Part shown: positions 19,857-28,371 of the stretch, in pieces | Layout of the letters: every line of letters starts with the position of its first letter | How positions within the stretch are numbered: the first letter of the stretch is position 1 | Source: Psychroserpens ponticola | GTDB taxonomy: Bacteria; Bacteroidota; Bacteroidia; Flavobacteriales; Flavobacteriaceae | Length of the DNA: 64,000 bases | Assembly (NCBI RefSeq): GCF_023556315.2 | Contig: NZ_CP116221.1 | Location: 558,001 to 622,000, forward strand | Direction of reading: 5' to 3' | Notes under the pieces: generated by a model | What the model was told of the DNA's origin: nothing | What the model saw: only the letters and a program-made list of their open reading frames with translations | Database searches by the model: none | Program-made: the position numbers and the translations under genes

Positions 19857-21143
19857 ATGTCAGATAAAGCTACATTAGAAATTAATGGTAAAAAATATGA
19901 ATTTCCTATAGTTGTAGGTACAGAAAATGAAGTTGCGATAGATGTAAAAACTTTAAGAGGTGCTACTGGAGGAGTTATTACTATTGATCCTGGATATAAA
20001 AATACAGGAAGTTGTGAAAGTGCTATTACTTTTTTAGATGGAGAAAAAGGAATCTTAAGATATAGAGGATACTCTATCGAGGAATTAGCTGAAAAAGCAG
20101 ATTTTCTAGAAGTAGCCTATTTGTTAATCTTTGGTGAGTTGCCAACTCAAGATGAATTGGATCAATTTCATTCAGATATCAAAAAACACGCTGTTGTTGA
20201 TGATGATATCAAGAAAATATTAGATGCATTTCCTAAATCGGCACATCCAATGGGTGTTTTAGCATCACTCACTAGTGCGCTAACGGCATTTAATCCAACG
20301 TCAGTAGATGTGAATTCTGAAGAAGAAATGTACAATGCTATCGTTAGAATTCTAGGAAAATTTCCAATTCTTGTAGCATGGACAATGCGTAAAAAACATG
20401 GAATGCCATTAGACTATGGAAGTTCATCTTTAGGATATGTAGAGAATATTTTACAAATGATGTTTAAACGTCCAGATCAAGATTATGAGCAAAACCCAAT
20501 TTTAGTAAATGCTTTAGATAAATTATTAATTCTTCATGCAGATCACGAGCAAAACTGTTCAACATCTACTGTAAGAATTACAGGGTCATCACATGCTGGA
20601 TTATTTGTTTCATTATCTGCTGGAATCTCTGCACTTTGGGGACCATTGCATGGTGGAGCAAATCAAGCAGTTTTAGAAATGCTTGAAGCTATTAAAGAAG
20701 ATGGAGGTGATACGAAGAAATATATGGCGAAAGCTAAAGATAAAGAGGATCCTTTCCGTTTAATGGGCTTCGGACATAGAGTCTATAAAAACTTTGATCC
20801 AAGAGCTAAGATAATTAAAGTTGCTGCTGATGAAGTATTATCAGACTTAGGAGTAGAAGACCCTATTCTTGATATTGCTAAAGGTTTAGAAAAAGAAGCT
20901 TTAGAAGATCAATATTTCGTGGATAGAAAGTTATATCCAAACGTAGATTTCTACTCAGGAATCATTTATAGAGGCATGGGAATACCTACGGAAATGTTTA
21001 CAGTAATGTTCGCTTTAGGACGCTTGCCTGGTTGGATTTCACAATGGAGAGAAATGCGTATGCGTAAAGAACCAATTGGTCGTCCACGTCAGTTATATAC
21101 AGGTGAAACGTACAGACCATTTAAAGACATTTCAAATAGATAA
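19857..21143 (+). CDS. gltA: Citrate synthase
   Basis: Condenses acetyl-CoA and oxaloacetate to citrate, the entry step of the TCA cycle. It has 428 residues, the size of the type II enzyme of Gram-negative bacteria. Active-site landmarks are HADHEQNCSTSTVR, GPLHGGANQAVLEML with the catalytic His, FGHRVYKNFDPRA, and the Asp in NVDFYSGIIYRGMGIP. It stands alone, with a terminator straight after it. Confidence 0.98.
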   Translation: MSDKATLEINGKKYEFPIVVGTENEVAIDVKTLRGATGGVITIDPGYKNTGSCESAITFLDGEKGILRYRGYSIEELAEKADFLEVAYLLIFGELPTQDELDQFHSDIKKHAVVDDDIKKILDAFPKSAHPMGVLASLTSALTAFNPTSVDVNSEEEMYNAIVRILGKFPILVAWTMRKKHGMPLDYGSSSLGYVENILQMMFKRPDQDYEQNPILVNALDKLLILHADHEQNCSTSTVRITGSSHAGLFVSLSAGISALWGPLHGGANQAVLEMLEAIKEDGGDTKKYMAKAKDKEDPFRLMGFGHRVYKNFDPRAKIIKVAADEVLSDLGVEDPILDIAKGLEKEALEDQYFVDRKLYPNVDFYSGIIYRGMGIPTEMFTVMFALGRLPGWISQWREMRMRKEPIGRPRQLYTGETYRPFKDISNR

Positions 21144-21165
21144 GTCTTTTAATATAAAGATTAAT

Positions 21166-21196
21166 AAGCTTCATAAGTAATTATGGAGCTTTTTTT
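21166..21196 (+). terminator. Intrinsic terminator after gltA
   Basis: AAGCTTCATAA pairs with TTATGGAGCTT (one G-U) around GTAA, followed by a T run. The T run merges with the TATATTTG box of the next gene, so terminator and promoter overlap. Confidence 0.75.
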
Positions 21197-21203
21197 ATAT
21201 TTG
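21196..21203 (+). promoter_or_regulatory. -7 promoter box placing the start site at or near the next ATG
   Basis: TATATTTG fits TAnnTTTG and ends six bases before the ATG at 21210. Transcription would begin at or within a base or two of the start codon, giving a leaderless or nearly leaderless mRNA. Confidence 0.55.
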
Positions 21204-21209
21204 TAATAT

Positions 21210-22121
21210 ATGAAACTACACATACAAAACGAAACGTCTCGTCTTAGAGCCGTTATATTAGGTACAGCCGAAAGTAATGGTCCAACACCTAAAATTGAAG
21301 ATGCTTACGACCCAAAATCAGTGCAACATATCAAAGCTGGAACATATCCAAAAGAAGCTGATATGATTAAAGAAATGGAAGCAGTTGCTGATGTTTTAAA
21401 AAAGTATGATGTAAAAGTATATCGACCAGAAATCATCAAAGATTACAATCAAATTTTTGCTAGAGACATTTCGTTTGTAATAGAAGATAAAATTATTATC
21501 GCTAATATTTTACCAGATCGTGAGCGAGAAGTAGAAGCAACCAAATATATTTGGCAAGATGTACCAAAAGAAAACCGTATTGTGTTGCCTGAAGAATGTC
21601 ATGTTGAAGGTGGTGATGTAATGCCATGGAATGATTATGTTTTTATTGGTACGTATTCTGGTGACGATTATGCCGATTATATTACTGCTCGTACTAATAT
21701 GGACGCTGTGATTGCCTTACAAGAGTTGTTTCCTCATAAAACAGTGAAATCCTTTGAGTTGCGTAAATCAAATACAGAACCGAAAGACAATGCTTTGCAT
21801 TTAGATTGCTGTTTTCAACCTATCGGAAAAGATAAAGCCATTATTCATAAAAATGGATTTTTAGTTGAAAGTGAATACCAATGGTTAGTTGATTTCTTCG
21901 GAAAAGAAAATGTTTTTGAAATCACCAAAGATGAAATGTACAATATGAATAGTAATATCTTTTCAATATCTGAAGAGGTGATTATTTCTGAACGCAATTT
22001 TACGCGATTAAATTCGTGGCTTCGTGACAACGGATTTACAGTTGAAGAAGTTCCTTATGCTGAAATAGCAAAACAAGAAGGTTTATTGCGTTGTAGTACG
22101 ATGCCTTTGATAAGGGATTAG
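21210..22121 (+). CDS. Arginine deiminase/amidinotransferase-superfamily hydrolase
   Basis: 303 residues of the guanidino-group-modifying superfamily (arginine deiminase, DDAH, amidinotransferase). Visible features are FARDISFVIEDK near residue 88, ECHVEGGDVMPWND near 130, LHLDCCFQPIG with the likely catalytic His near 197, and a C-terminal nucleophile Cys in LLRCSTMPL. The family acts on arginine-like substrates through a covalent thiouronium intermediate; the exact substrate cannot be read from the sequence. In relatives I recall this gene beside ctlX; here ctlX lies 16 kb away at 38448. Confidence 0.8.
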   Translation: MKLHIQNETSRLRAVILGTAESNGPTPKIEDAYDPKSVQHIKAGTYPKEADMIKEMEAVADVLKKYDVKVYRPEIIKDYNQIFARDISFVIEDKIIIANILPDREREVEATKYIWQDVPKENRIVLPEECHVEGGDVMPWNDYVFIGTYSGDDYADYITARTNMDAVIALQELFPHKTVKSFELRKSNTEPKDNALHLDCCFQPIGKDKAIIHKNGFLVESEYQWLVDFFGKENVFEITKDEMYNMNSNIFSISEEVIISERNFTRLNSWLRDNGFTVEEVPYAEIAKQEGLLRCSTMPLIRD

Positions 22122-22470
22122 GGAAAGATGTTATAATATTAATGCGTAATGTTTATCAAATATGACTAAGAACAATAGTTAATCTAATTTAGAAAATAAT
22201 TGTAGTAATGTCAATAGGTAGTTCTACGTATAGAAATTATATTAGTCAACTACAAAGTCTGGCCAACGTTTCATATAAGTAACAAATTTATCGCTTAAGC
22301 CTTCCTTAGCTGTTGTTGCTAGTAAGAAATTTTATTTAGAAATCATGTAAAAATAGTTGTAGGCTAATATTAGAAGATTGTCTGTAGAAAATCAACTTCA
22401 ACAAACCTACATCTATTATTTAATATAATATTAAATCGCAATTATTTTTAAACGATTTTAAATGTCACTA
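22122..22470. other. Intergenic region carrying a stray copy of the oxidoreductase gene end
   Basis: 349 bases between the deiminase-like gene and the lipoprotein gene. Apart from the 98-base duplication at 22210-22307, it shows AT-rich sequence with no convincing gene, promoter or terminator. Confidence 0.6.
22210..22307 (-). repeat. 98-bp direct repeat, copy A: fragment of an old-yellow-enzyme gene end
   Basis: Bases 22210-22307 match 23252-23349 with a single difference (G at 22217, C at 23259). Copy B contains the last 21 or so codons of the NADH:flavin oxidoreductase gene plus 32 bases downstream of its stop. Copy A therefore holds a non-functional gene tail (minus-strand stop equivalent at 22242-22244) that breaks off at 22308. 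The two copies bracket the Cys-rich lipoprotein gene. Confidence 0.9.
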
Positions 22471-23016
22471 TTATAGTTCAACTTCGCAACCGTCACTTGT
22501 TGTAATTATTACAGATGTTGAAGGATCTGTAGGTGGACATCCACAGTTATATCTATCTGATCCTGTTTCTTTCCATTGACAACAGTTACCTCCACTACAG
22601 CTAGCAGAACCTCTATTTACAATGTAGGTAATGGTTGATTTATCATCGATATTTGAATTACCCTTTACAATTTGAACACTGTGTTTGTCTTTCAGTAAAA
22701 TATAATCCTTGTCAATTTCAATAACTTTTAATAATGATACAAATTTATCATCTTCATAGTAATTTATAACACCTAGCGTATACTTTTGTTTTTCAATATA
22801 TTTGATATTTTGAAAAACAATATTATTTATCTGATTTTTAGATGTTGATTTAACGATGTTTTCTAAATCATTTAAATTTTTAGCTAAAATATTTCCTTTA
22901 GGAGATATCAGTTTCAAGTTTGTATTATTGTCTATATCATTTGTGTCAGATTGACAACTAACAACAAAAACAGTTACTACTAAGAGCATGGTTGATAATC
23001 GAATAAATTTTTTCAT
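22471..23016 (-). CDS. Small Cys-rich predicted lipoprotein, function unknown
   Basis: 181 residues. The N-terminus (MKKFIRLSTMLLVVTVFVVSC) is a signal peptide with a lipobox ending at Cys21, so the mature protein should be a lipoprotein. The middle is charged and Ile/Lys/Asn-rich. The C-terminal 45 residues hold six closely spaced Cys (ASCSGGNCCQWKE, YNCGCPP) and one near the end (DGCEVEL), suggesting disulfides. I recognise no family. It lies between two copies of a 98-bp repeat, and its base composition is more AT-rich than its neighbours, so it may be a recent arrival. It has no operon partner. Confidence 0.7.
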   Translation of the reverse strand: MKKFIRLSTMLLVVTVFVVSCQSDTNDIDNNTNLKLISPKGNILAKNLNDLENIVKSTSKNQINNIVFQNIKYIEKQKYTLGVINYYEDDKFVSLLKVIEIDKDYILLKDKHSVQIVKGNSNIDDKSTITYIVNRGSASCSGGNCCQWKETGSDRYNCGCPPTDPSTSVIITTSDGCEVEL

Positions 23017-23251
23017 AATGTTTAATTTATTAAGCTCTATTAAGCTTCTGAGCGATTAGTATTTGATTTCTAAATAGTCATTAACTTCTTCATTCTGTTT
23101 GCTTTTCAAAGTTCAATCTCTTTTTAAGTGAGTGACTTTAGCTATTTTATTTAGATAGTTTTTTTTTTGAACGATTGATTTTTCTACATAATGTTTTTCA
23201 AAAATGACTATAAAAAAATGTTTATCTAAAATAGCGAATAAAAATAATAAA

Positions 23252-23349
23252 GTCAATACGTAGTTCTACGTATAGAAATTATATTAGTCAACTACAAAGT
23301 CTGGCCAACGTTTCATATAAGTAACAAATTTATCGCTTAAGCCTTCCTT
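23252..23349 (-). repeat. 98-bp direct repeat, copy B (native 3' end of the oxidoreductase gene)
   Basis: The intact counterpart of copy A. It covers the C-terminal codons and 32 bases of downstream sequence, including a small palindrome TACGTAG-TT-CTACGTA just after the stop that could act in termination. In copy A that palindrome is shortened by the one base difference. Confidence 0.9.
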
Positions 23350-24363
23350 CTTTAAGTAGACTTCAGTAACTGGAGTTGGAGTTGGTTTAAAGTTTGGATT
23401 TGCTAAAACTTGCTCTGGGAAATCATGATGTAAAATAGCTGCACGACCAATAGAAACAAAATCTACCTTTGCATTTAGTATCTTAGTAACGTCGTTTCCA
23501 GTTCTTATGTTTCCAGCCACAGTAAGCTTTATATGTTTATAATCTAAACTAGTAAAATGTTCTAATAAACTTTGGTCTTTATATTTATTTTCTTCGGGAT
23601 CTTTAAAGCAATCCCAAAGTGAGATATCTAAAAAATCAATTTGACCTTCAGAAATAAAACGTTGACAAACAGTTTTTACTTCTTGTAATTTCATTCCAAA
23701 GCGTTCAGGAGATAGCCTTACACCTAATAAAAACTTTGGACCACAAGCAGTTCTTATGCCATTAGTAACATCAAATAAAAGACGAGCTCTATTCTTTAAG
23801 CTTCCACCATAATTATCTGTTCGCGTATTAATATCTGAACTTAAAAATTGTGTCAAAATATAACCATGAGCACCATGTACTTCAACACCATCATACCCAC
23901 ATTGTTGTGCTCTTAATGCTGCGGAAATAAAATCGTCTTTGAGTTGATGTACTTCTTCAAGTGTTAAGCCACGAGCATTGTACTTTTTCATATCAGATGC
24001 AGAAACTGGTTGCCCTTCAATGATGTCTTCTGGTGATCGCATACCAGCATGATGTAATTGTATTACAGCCAAACTACCATGAGATTTAATACCTTTCACT
24101 AATCGTTTATGACCATCAATATGTGTGTCTGAGAAAATACCTAACTGTCCAGGAAACCCTTTTCCAACAGCTTGTACATGTGATGCGCAAGTCATTGTTA
24201 AGCCAAATCCACCTTTAGCTCGCATAACTAGCCAATTGTATTCATCGTCAGATAATTTGCCGTCTTCATGACTTTGGGTATTTGTCATTGGCGCTAACAT
24301 GAAACGATTTTTTAATTCTGCTCCACAAGAAAATTTGAGTAGATTTTTTGAAGATTTGTACAT
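23284..24363 (-). CDS. NADH:flavin oxidoreductase (old yellow enzyme family)
   Basis: 359-residue FMN-dependent TIM-barrel enzyme, predicted cytoplasmic, of the family that reduces activated alkenes. Visible motifs are LAPMTNTQS near residue 24, QLHHAGMRSP near 102, GYDGVEVHGAHGYILTQFLS near 158-178 and NTRTDNYGGSLKNRARL, then LTVAGNIRTG and VSIGRAAILHHDFP for phosphate binding. The physiological substrate is unknown. It follows the TPR gene by six bases, suggesting co-transcription. Its last codons are duplicated at 22210-22307. Confidence 0.88.
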   Translation of the reverse strand: MYKSSKNLLKFSCGAELKNRFMLAPMTNTQSHEDGKLSDDEYNWLVMRAKGGFGLTMTCASHVQAVGKGFPGQLGIFSDTHIDGHKRLVKGIKSHGSLAVIQLHHAGMRSPEDIIEGQPVSASDMKKYNARGLTLEEVHQLKDDFISAALRAQQCGYDGVEVHGAHGYILTQFLSSDINTRTDNYGGSLKNRARLLFDVTNGIRTACGPKFLLGVRLSPERFGMKLQEVKTVCQRFISEGQIDFLDISLWDCFKDPEENKYKDQSLLEHFTSLDYKHIKLTVAGNIRTGNDVTKILNAKVDFVSIGRAAILHHDFPEQVLANPNFKPTPTPVTEVYLKKEGLSDKFVTYMKRWPDFVVD

Positions 24364-24369
24364 AGGTTG

Positions 24370-25383
24370 TTAATTTTTTTGCAACCATAAATCAAATGCA
24401 TCAACTTGGTCTGTATTGACTTCCATCCAAGCTTTAGAATATGGATTAATAGCTTGCATCACGAAATAGCAATAGGCATTCATGTGTTCACTTTGCGCAA
24501 GATTATTGAAAAAAGGAATATAGATATCCCAATAAATACTTTCCTTGTTTTTGTTTTTGCGCTCTCCAAGAATTTTGAAAAATGACGTTGTGTTCTTGAT
24601 GAATAATTCATCTTCTGTTTTATCTATATTCTCTTTTAGGGTTTTTGAAGCTTCTAACATAGACAGCATTAATTCTGTAGAACCAAATTCATTGTCTTTA
24701 TCAGGAACAGACCATGTTAAATTTATAGTGTTTGGTTTATTTGGATCTTGAGATACATTGCTTCTCATTATTTCTTGAATCAATTTACCAGCTTCTGCTG
24801 AACGTCTAGAATTCGGTTCTAAAAACAAAAAATAATGCAAGTTTAAAAGGCTTTGTGTACGTTTATTATTGTTATAATTAATGTATGCTAAAATAAGATG
24901 ACTGCTTGAATGATTGCTGTTAGAAGCAATGCCTTTTGTTACATAGTTTTCTGCGTTTTCAAAATCTTGAAGTTTATAATAGTTTAAGGCGAGGTTGTAA
25001 TATAACATCACATCATTGTCAAACGTTTTGATGGCTTTTTTGAAAAGTTTAATTGACGCTTTAGTGTTTCCTAAATTATCAAGGGAAGATCCTTTTGTGA
25101 CATATGCCTCTTTAATGTATTGGTCTTTGTTATTTAAGACTATATCACAATGCTTTATTGCATTTTTGAAATCTTTGTTGTAAAAATAACTCAGTGCAAT
25201 TTCATAATTCACTAAGGAAGATTTACTGTCTATATCAAGTGCTTTTTGATAAGTTTCAATAGCTTTTTCAAAGTTGCCTTTATCATGAAAACCAATGCCA
25301 CTTTCAACCAAAGCATTTATGTTATCCTGACTATAATTAATATTATAACTTAAAAAGAAAAGAAGTAAAATGATGCGTTTCAT
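24370..25383 (-). CDS. Secreted or periplasmic tetratricopeptide-repeat protein
   Basis: 337 residues with an N-terminal signal peptide (MKRIILLLFFLSYNINYSQ). Residues about 20-190 form five or so TPR units (for example GFHDKGNFEKAIETYQKALD and YYNLALNYYKLQDFENAENY), a protein-interaction scaffold. The C-terminal 120 residues (EDELFIKNTTSFFKILGE to VDAFDLWLQ) are a distinct domain that I do not recognise. It lies directly upstream of the old-yellow-enzyme gene, six bases apart. Confidence 0.72.
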   Translation of the reverse strand: MKRIILLLFFLSYNINYSQDNINALVESGIGFHDKGNFEKAIETYQKALDIDSKSSLVNYEIALSYFYNKDFKNAIKHCDIVLNNKDQYIKEAYVTKGSSLDNLGNTKASIKLFKKAIKTFDNDVMLYYNLALNYYKLQDFENAENYVTKGIASNSNHSSSHLILAYINYNNNKRTQSLLNLHYFLFLEPNSRRSAEAGKLIQEIMRSNVSQDPNKPNTINLTWSVPDKDNEFGSTELMLSMLEASKTLKENIDKTEDELFIKNTTSFFKILGERKNKNKESIYWDIYIPFFNNLAQSEHMNAYCYFVMQAINPYSKAWMEVNTDQVDAFDLWLQKN

Positions 25384-25456
25384 AAGTTAAAATTTAAGCT
25401 AACTAAAAATGCAAAAACTTTAATCAGAAACAAAGTAAATAACCGAAAAAGGACTA

Positions 25457-26617
25457 TTATTCTATAATGAGCTTTTTAATAAGGCGTTTGTTATTGATTT
25501 TAAACACTCCTAAATAGTGTGCTGCAACCAAATTATCAATAGCAATATTCTGTGTTTGCTCTCTAAGTGTACTTTTATAAACTTGCTTACCAAGCATATC
25601 AATGATTTTAAAATCGACCACTTGATCTAACGGTTTTGAAAATGAAATGGTTAAAAAATTATCAGAAGGATTTGGTGAAATCCTAATTAAATGATCTAAG
25701 TTAGATGCTTCTTCAAGGCTTAACGTTTCGTATGCTACTGCAAATTCTAAAGCAGCTCCAATTGTACCTTTTGTGACTTCATATAAATAAGGCACATCCA
25801 TATTTACTAAAAGATCGTTAGCTGTATGCGCATATGGAGTTTCGTTTTTTTCATACAAACCTGTGATGATTTCACCATTATTCTCAAAAGGAATATAATC
25901 TGAAGCATATGCATTTGAGATTTCGGTATTCAGGTTAGTATACAATTCAATAAGCGTTGCTAAATCATTGGTAAATGCATTTGATGCAGCATTGTTAGAA
26001 GAAGGAGAGCTTAGGTCACGTTCACAAACTATAGTATTGTTATTTGTTCCTGCAAGTCCGCCAACTTCATCAATATTAAGCACCAATTTAATGTCTAAAT
26101 CTTGAGGAATTACTGTATTGTTAACATAATAGTTACTTCCTATAAGACCATCTTCTTCACCAGAAAAGTGAATAAATTTAATAGAGTATTCAGTATTAAT
26201 GTCTTTAAGTAAACGTGCCAATTCTAGGATTAACACTGTTCCAGAACCATTATCGTTAGTTCCTGCACCATTGATTGTATCGTAATGGCCATCAATAATT
26301 AGATAGGTATTAGGATAGACAGTTCCTGTTTTGGTGACAATGATATTATTACTTGTTCCAGCCGAATAGCTAAAGGGTTGCAAAACAACATCAGTATAAC
26401 CTAAGTTTTGGTAACGTGAAGTAATCCAGGTTTCAGTATCTGTAAGACGAGTAGAACCAACATTTTTTATTCCGAAGCTTTCAAAAGTTGTTAAGTCGTT
26501 TAAAATGTTAGTTTGGGACGTGTTTTCAAGAATGGTCGAGTAAAACGAATTAAATGTTTGTGCATATGTAGAAAATGAAACTACCGAAACTAAACAGAAT
26601 ATAGCAAACTTTTTCAT
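25457..26617 (-). CDS. Secreted M28-family zinc aminopeptidase with T9SS sorting domain
   Basis: 386 residues. There is a signal peptide (MKKFAIFCLVSVVSFSTYAQ). The M28 metal ligands are visible in order: DGHYDT (near 109), GTNDNGSGT (Asp bridging two metals), SGEEDGLIGS (catalytic and metal-binding Glu), NIDEVGG (Asp) and YAHTANDLL (His). The last 80 residues (HLIRISPNPSDNFLTISF to RLIKKLIIE) are a T9SS type A sorting domain, so the enzyme should be secreted or surface attached. It probably feeds on peptides. It lies downstream of the acbp-psd operon on the same strand, 26 bases away. Confidence 0.88.
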   Translation of the reverse strand: MKKFAIFCLVSVVSFSTYAQTFNSFYSTILENTSQTNILNDLTTFESFGIKNVGSTRLTDTETWITSRYQNLGYTDVVLQPFSYSAGTSNNIIVTKTGTVYPNTYLIIDGHYDTINGAGTNDNGSGTVLILELARLLKDINTEYSIKFIHFSGEEDGLIGSNYYVNNTVIPQDLDIKLVLNIDEVGGLAGTNNNTIVCERDLSSPSSNNAASNAFTNDLATLIELYTNLNTEISNAYASDYIPFENNGEIITGLYEKNETPYAHTANDLLVNMDVPYLYEVTKGTIGAALEFAVAYETLSLEEASNLDHLIRISPNPSDNFLTISFSKPLDQVVDFKIIDMLGKQVYKSTLREQTQNIAIDNLVAAHYLGVFKINNKRLIKKLIIE

Positions 26618-26643
26618 TGGGCGATGACTAAGATAATTTGATG

Positions 26644-26910
26644 TTATTCTCTATATAAGAAGTAATTATTGACTAAATCTATGTACACTTGTTTGGCTTC
26701 ATCTTCAGTGACATCTTGAACTTGAAACAGTGCATTTGTTTTAAATGCATTGATTATAGCTTTACTACTACTTGGACGACCGTAATTATTAGTCGCTTTT
26801 TTGTAGTAAGCATATAAACGTAGAAGAAAATCTGCAGGAAAAGGTTCTGTATGTGCATTGATACGCGCAACAGATTCTTGAAATGTTATGTCTAATTCCT
26901 CTGAAGTCAT
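26644..26910 (-). CDS. Acyl-CoA-binding protein
   Basis: 88-residue ACBP fold: four helices, with LRLYAYYKKATNNYGRP in the middle matching the family's ligand-binding core and AKQVYIDLVNNYF at the end. It binds long-chain acyl-CoA in the cytoplasm. ACBPs are best known from eukaryotes but are regular in Bacteroidota. Its start overlaps the psd stop by four bases, so it is coupled to phospholipid synthesis genes, which fits a role in handling acyl donors. Confidence 0.88.
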   Translation of the reverse strand: MTSEELDITFQESVARINAHTEPFPADFLLRLYAYYKKATNNYGRPSSSKAIINAFKTNALFQVQDVTEDEAKQVYIDLVNNYFLYRE

Positions 26911-27560
26911 GATTTTTCGGCGATAATACTTTCGCCTCCTTTTACTTTTTGGTTAAGCTCTACTTTTATATCAGCATCTAAAGGTAAATATAAATCTACA
27001 CGACTTCCAAATTTAATAAACCCAGAATCACTTCCTTGAACAGCTTGATCTTCAGTTTTAGCATAATTGACAATTCGTTTAGCTAGAGCACCTGCAACTT
27101 GTCGGTATAAAACTCGGCCAAAATTTTTATTATCAACAACTACAGTTGTACGTTCGTTTTCTTCACTAGCTTTTGGATGCCAAGCTACCAAGTATTTTCC
27201 TGGATGATATTTACTGTAACTAATTTTTCCACTGATAGGATATCGTGTTACATGCACATTAATAGGTGACATAAACACAGATACCTGAATGCGTTTATCG
27301 TTAAAGACTTCCTTTTCAAATACTTCTTCAATGACAACAACTTTACCATCAACAGGAGAAACAGCAGTATGATCTTCTAGTTTGGTATGACGTTTCGGAT
27401 TTCTAAAAAATTGCAAGATTAGAAATAGAAAAACAAGTAGTGTAATTGATAGCAATAGTCTAAGCCATTCAATATCAATAAACCAATCAATAGCCAGAAT
27501 TGAAACGATTACCACAACTAGTGTGATGACTATAATTTTATAACCTTCTTTATGAAACAT
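26907..27560 (-). CDS. psd: Phosphatidylserine decarboxylase
   Basis: 217-residue short-form enzyme producing phosphatidylethanolamine at the inner membrane. Two hydrophobic segments occupy the first 45 residues. The C-terminal FIKFGSRVDLYLP carries the Gly-Ser pair where self-cleavage creates the pyruvoyl cofactor, in place of the LGST motif of the long form. PVDGKVVVIEE and SPINVHVTRYP are conserved. It overlaps cdsA by 11 bases and the acyl-CoA-binding gene by four, indicating a translationally coupled operon. Confidence 0.93.
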   Translation of the reverse strand: MFHKEGYKIIVITLVVVIVSILAIDWFIDIEWLRLLLSITLLVFLFLILQFFRNPKRHTKLEDHTAVSPVDGKVVVIEEVFEKEVFNDKRIQVSVFMSPINVHVTRYPISGKISYSKYHPGKYLVAWHPKASEENERTTVVVDNKNFGRVLYRQVAGALAKRIVNYAKTEDQAVQGSDSGFIKFGSRVDLYLPLDADIKVELNQKVKGGESIIAEKS

Positions 27561-28371
27561 ATGATACGAGTCTTAAAAATAAAAATATAAATGGTGCAGC
27601 AAAGATAATACTATCTAAACGATCTAGTAAACCTCCATGTCCAGGCATAATCATGCCACTATCCTTTACATTGGCCTGACGCTTAAATTTTGATTCTATC
27701 AAATCGCCAATGGTGCCAAATACACTAATAATAATAGCTAAGATAAGCCAAATTGTAAAACTTAAAGTTTCGGTATATTCAGCAATAAAATAACTTGAAA
27801 TACATGAAAAGAATAAACCACCTAGAAAACCTTCAACCGTTTTTTTAGGTGAGACACTAGGGAATAATTTTTGTTTTCCGAATTTTTTACCAACTAGAAA
27901 AGCAAACGTATCGTTAACCCAAACTAATATAAATGATCCTAGTAATAGAAGAGGTGTAAAGGTTTGTTCAAAATTTGCAATAGCAACTAAAAACACAAAA
28001 CCACTTGATAAATAAAAGGTGGTTATGATAAATCGTTTTGATTCAAATAGCGGAATGGTTTTTTCAGAAAATAAATCTTTCATTAAAATAAGCAGGACAA
28101 AGATTGTAATTACCAAAAAAATTTGACTAGCTTCATCAAAACCTTTGGTAGTGTTTGATAGGGTTTCCCAATAGGCAAAACCTAAATATAAAATGACAAA
28201 TACGACGTAAGGGAAAATATTTTTTAAGTTAATGAGTTTTTTAAACTCTGCTATAGAAATGAGCCCGAAAACAAAAAAGAGTCCAATTAGCGCATTTTGC
28301 CAATATAGAGAAGCAATAAGAAGTGAAACATATAATAGTCCGGAGAATGCTCTTGTTAGGATTTCTTTCAT
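27550..28371 (-). CDS. cdsA: Phosphatidate cytidylyltransferase
   Basis: 273-residue polytopic membrane enzyme that makes CDP-diacylglycerol, the branch-point of phospholipid synthesis. About seven to eight hydrophobic segments are visible. The family signature FKRQANVKDSGMIMPGHGGLLDRLDS, split over residues about 228-253, contains the metal-binding Asp residues. It begins directly after the stop of the LUD gene and overlaps psd. Confidence 0.95.
   Translation of the reverse strand: MKEILTRAFSGLLYVSLLIASLYWQNALIGLFFVFGLISIAEFKKLINLKNIFPYVVFVILYLGFAYWETLSNTTKGFDEASQIFLVITIFVLLILMKDLFSEKTIPLFESKRFIITTFYLSSGFVFLVAIANFEQTFTPLLLLGSFILVWVNDTFAFLVGKKFGKQKLFPSVSPKKTVEGFLGGLFFSCISSYFIAEYTETLSFTIWLILAIIISVFGTIGDLIESKFKRQANVKDSGMIMPGHGGLLDRLDSIIFAAPFIFLFLRLVSYVS

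Noticed and set aside
23252-23283. A mobile-element terminal inverted repeat (TACGTAGTTCTACGTA)
   Set aside because: The palindrome is seven base pairs with a two-base loop, lies just after a gene stop, and no transposase or matching far end was found. It belongs to the copied gene end.
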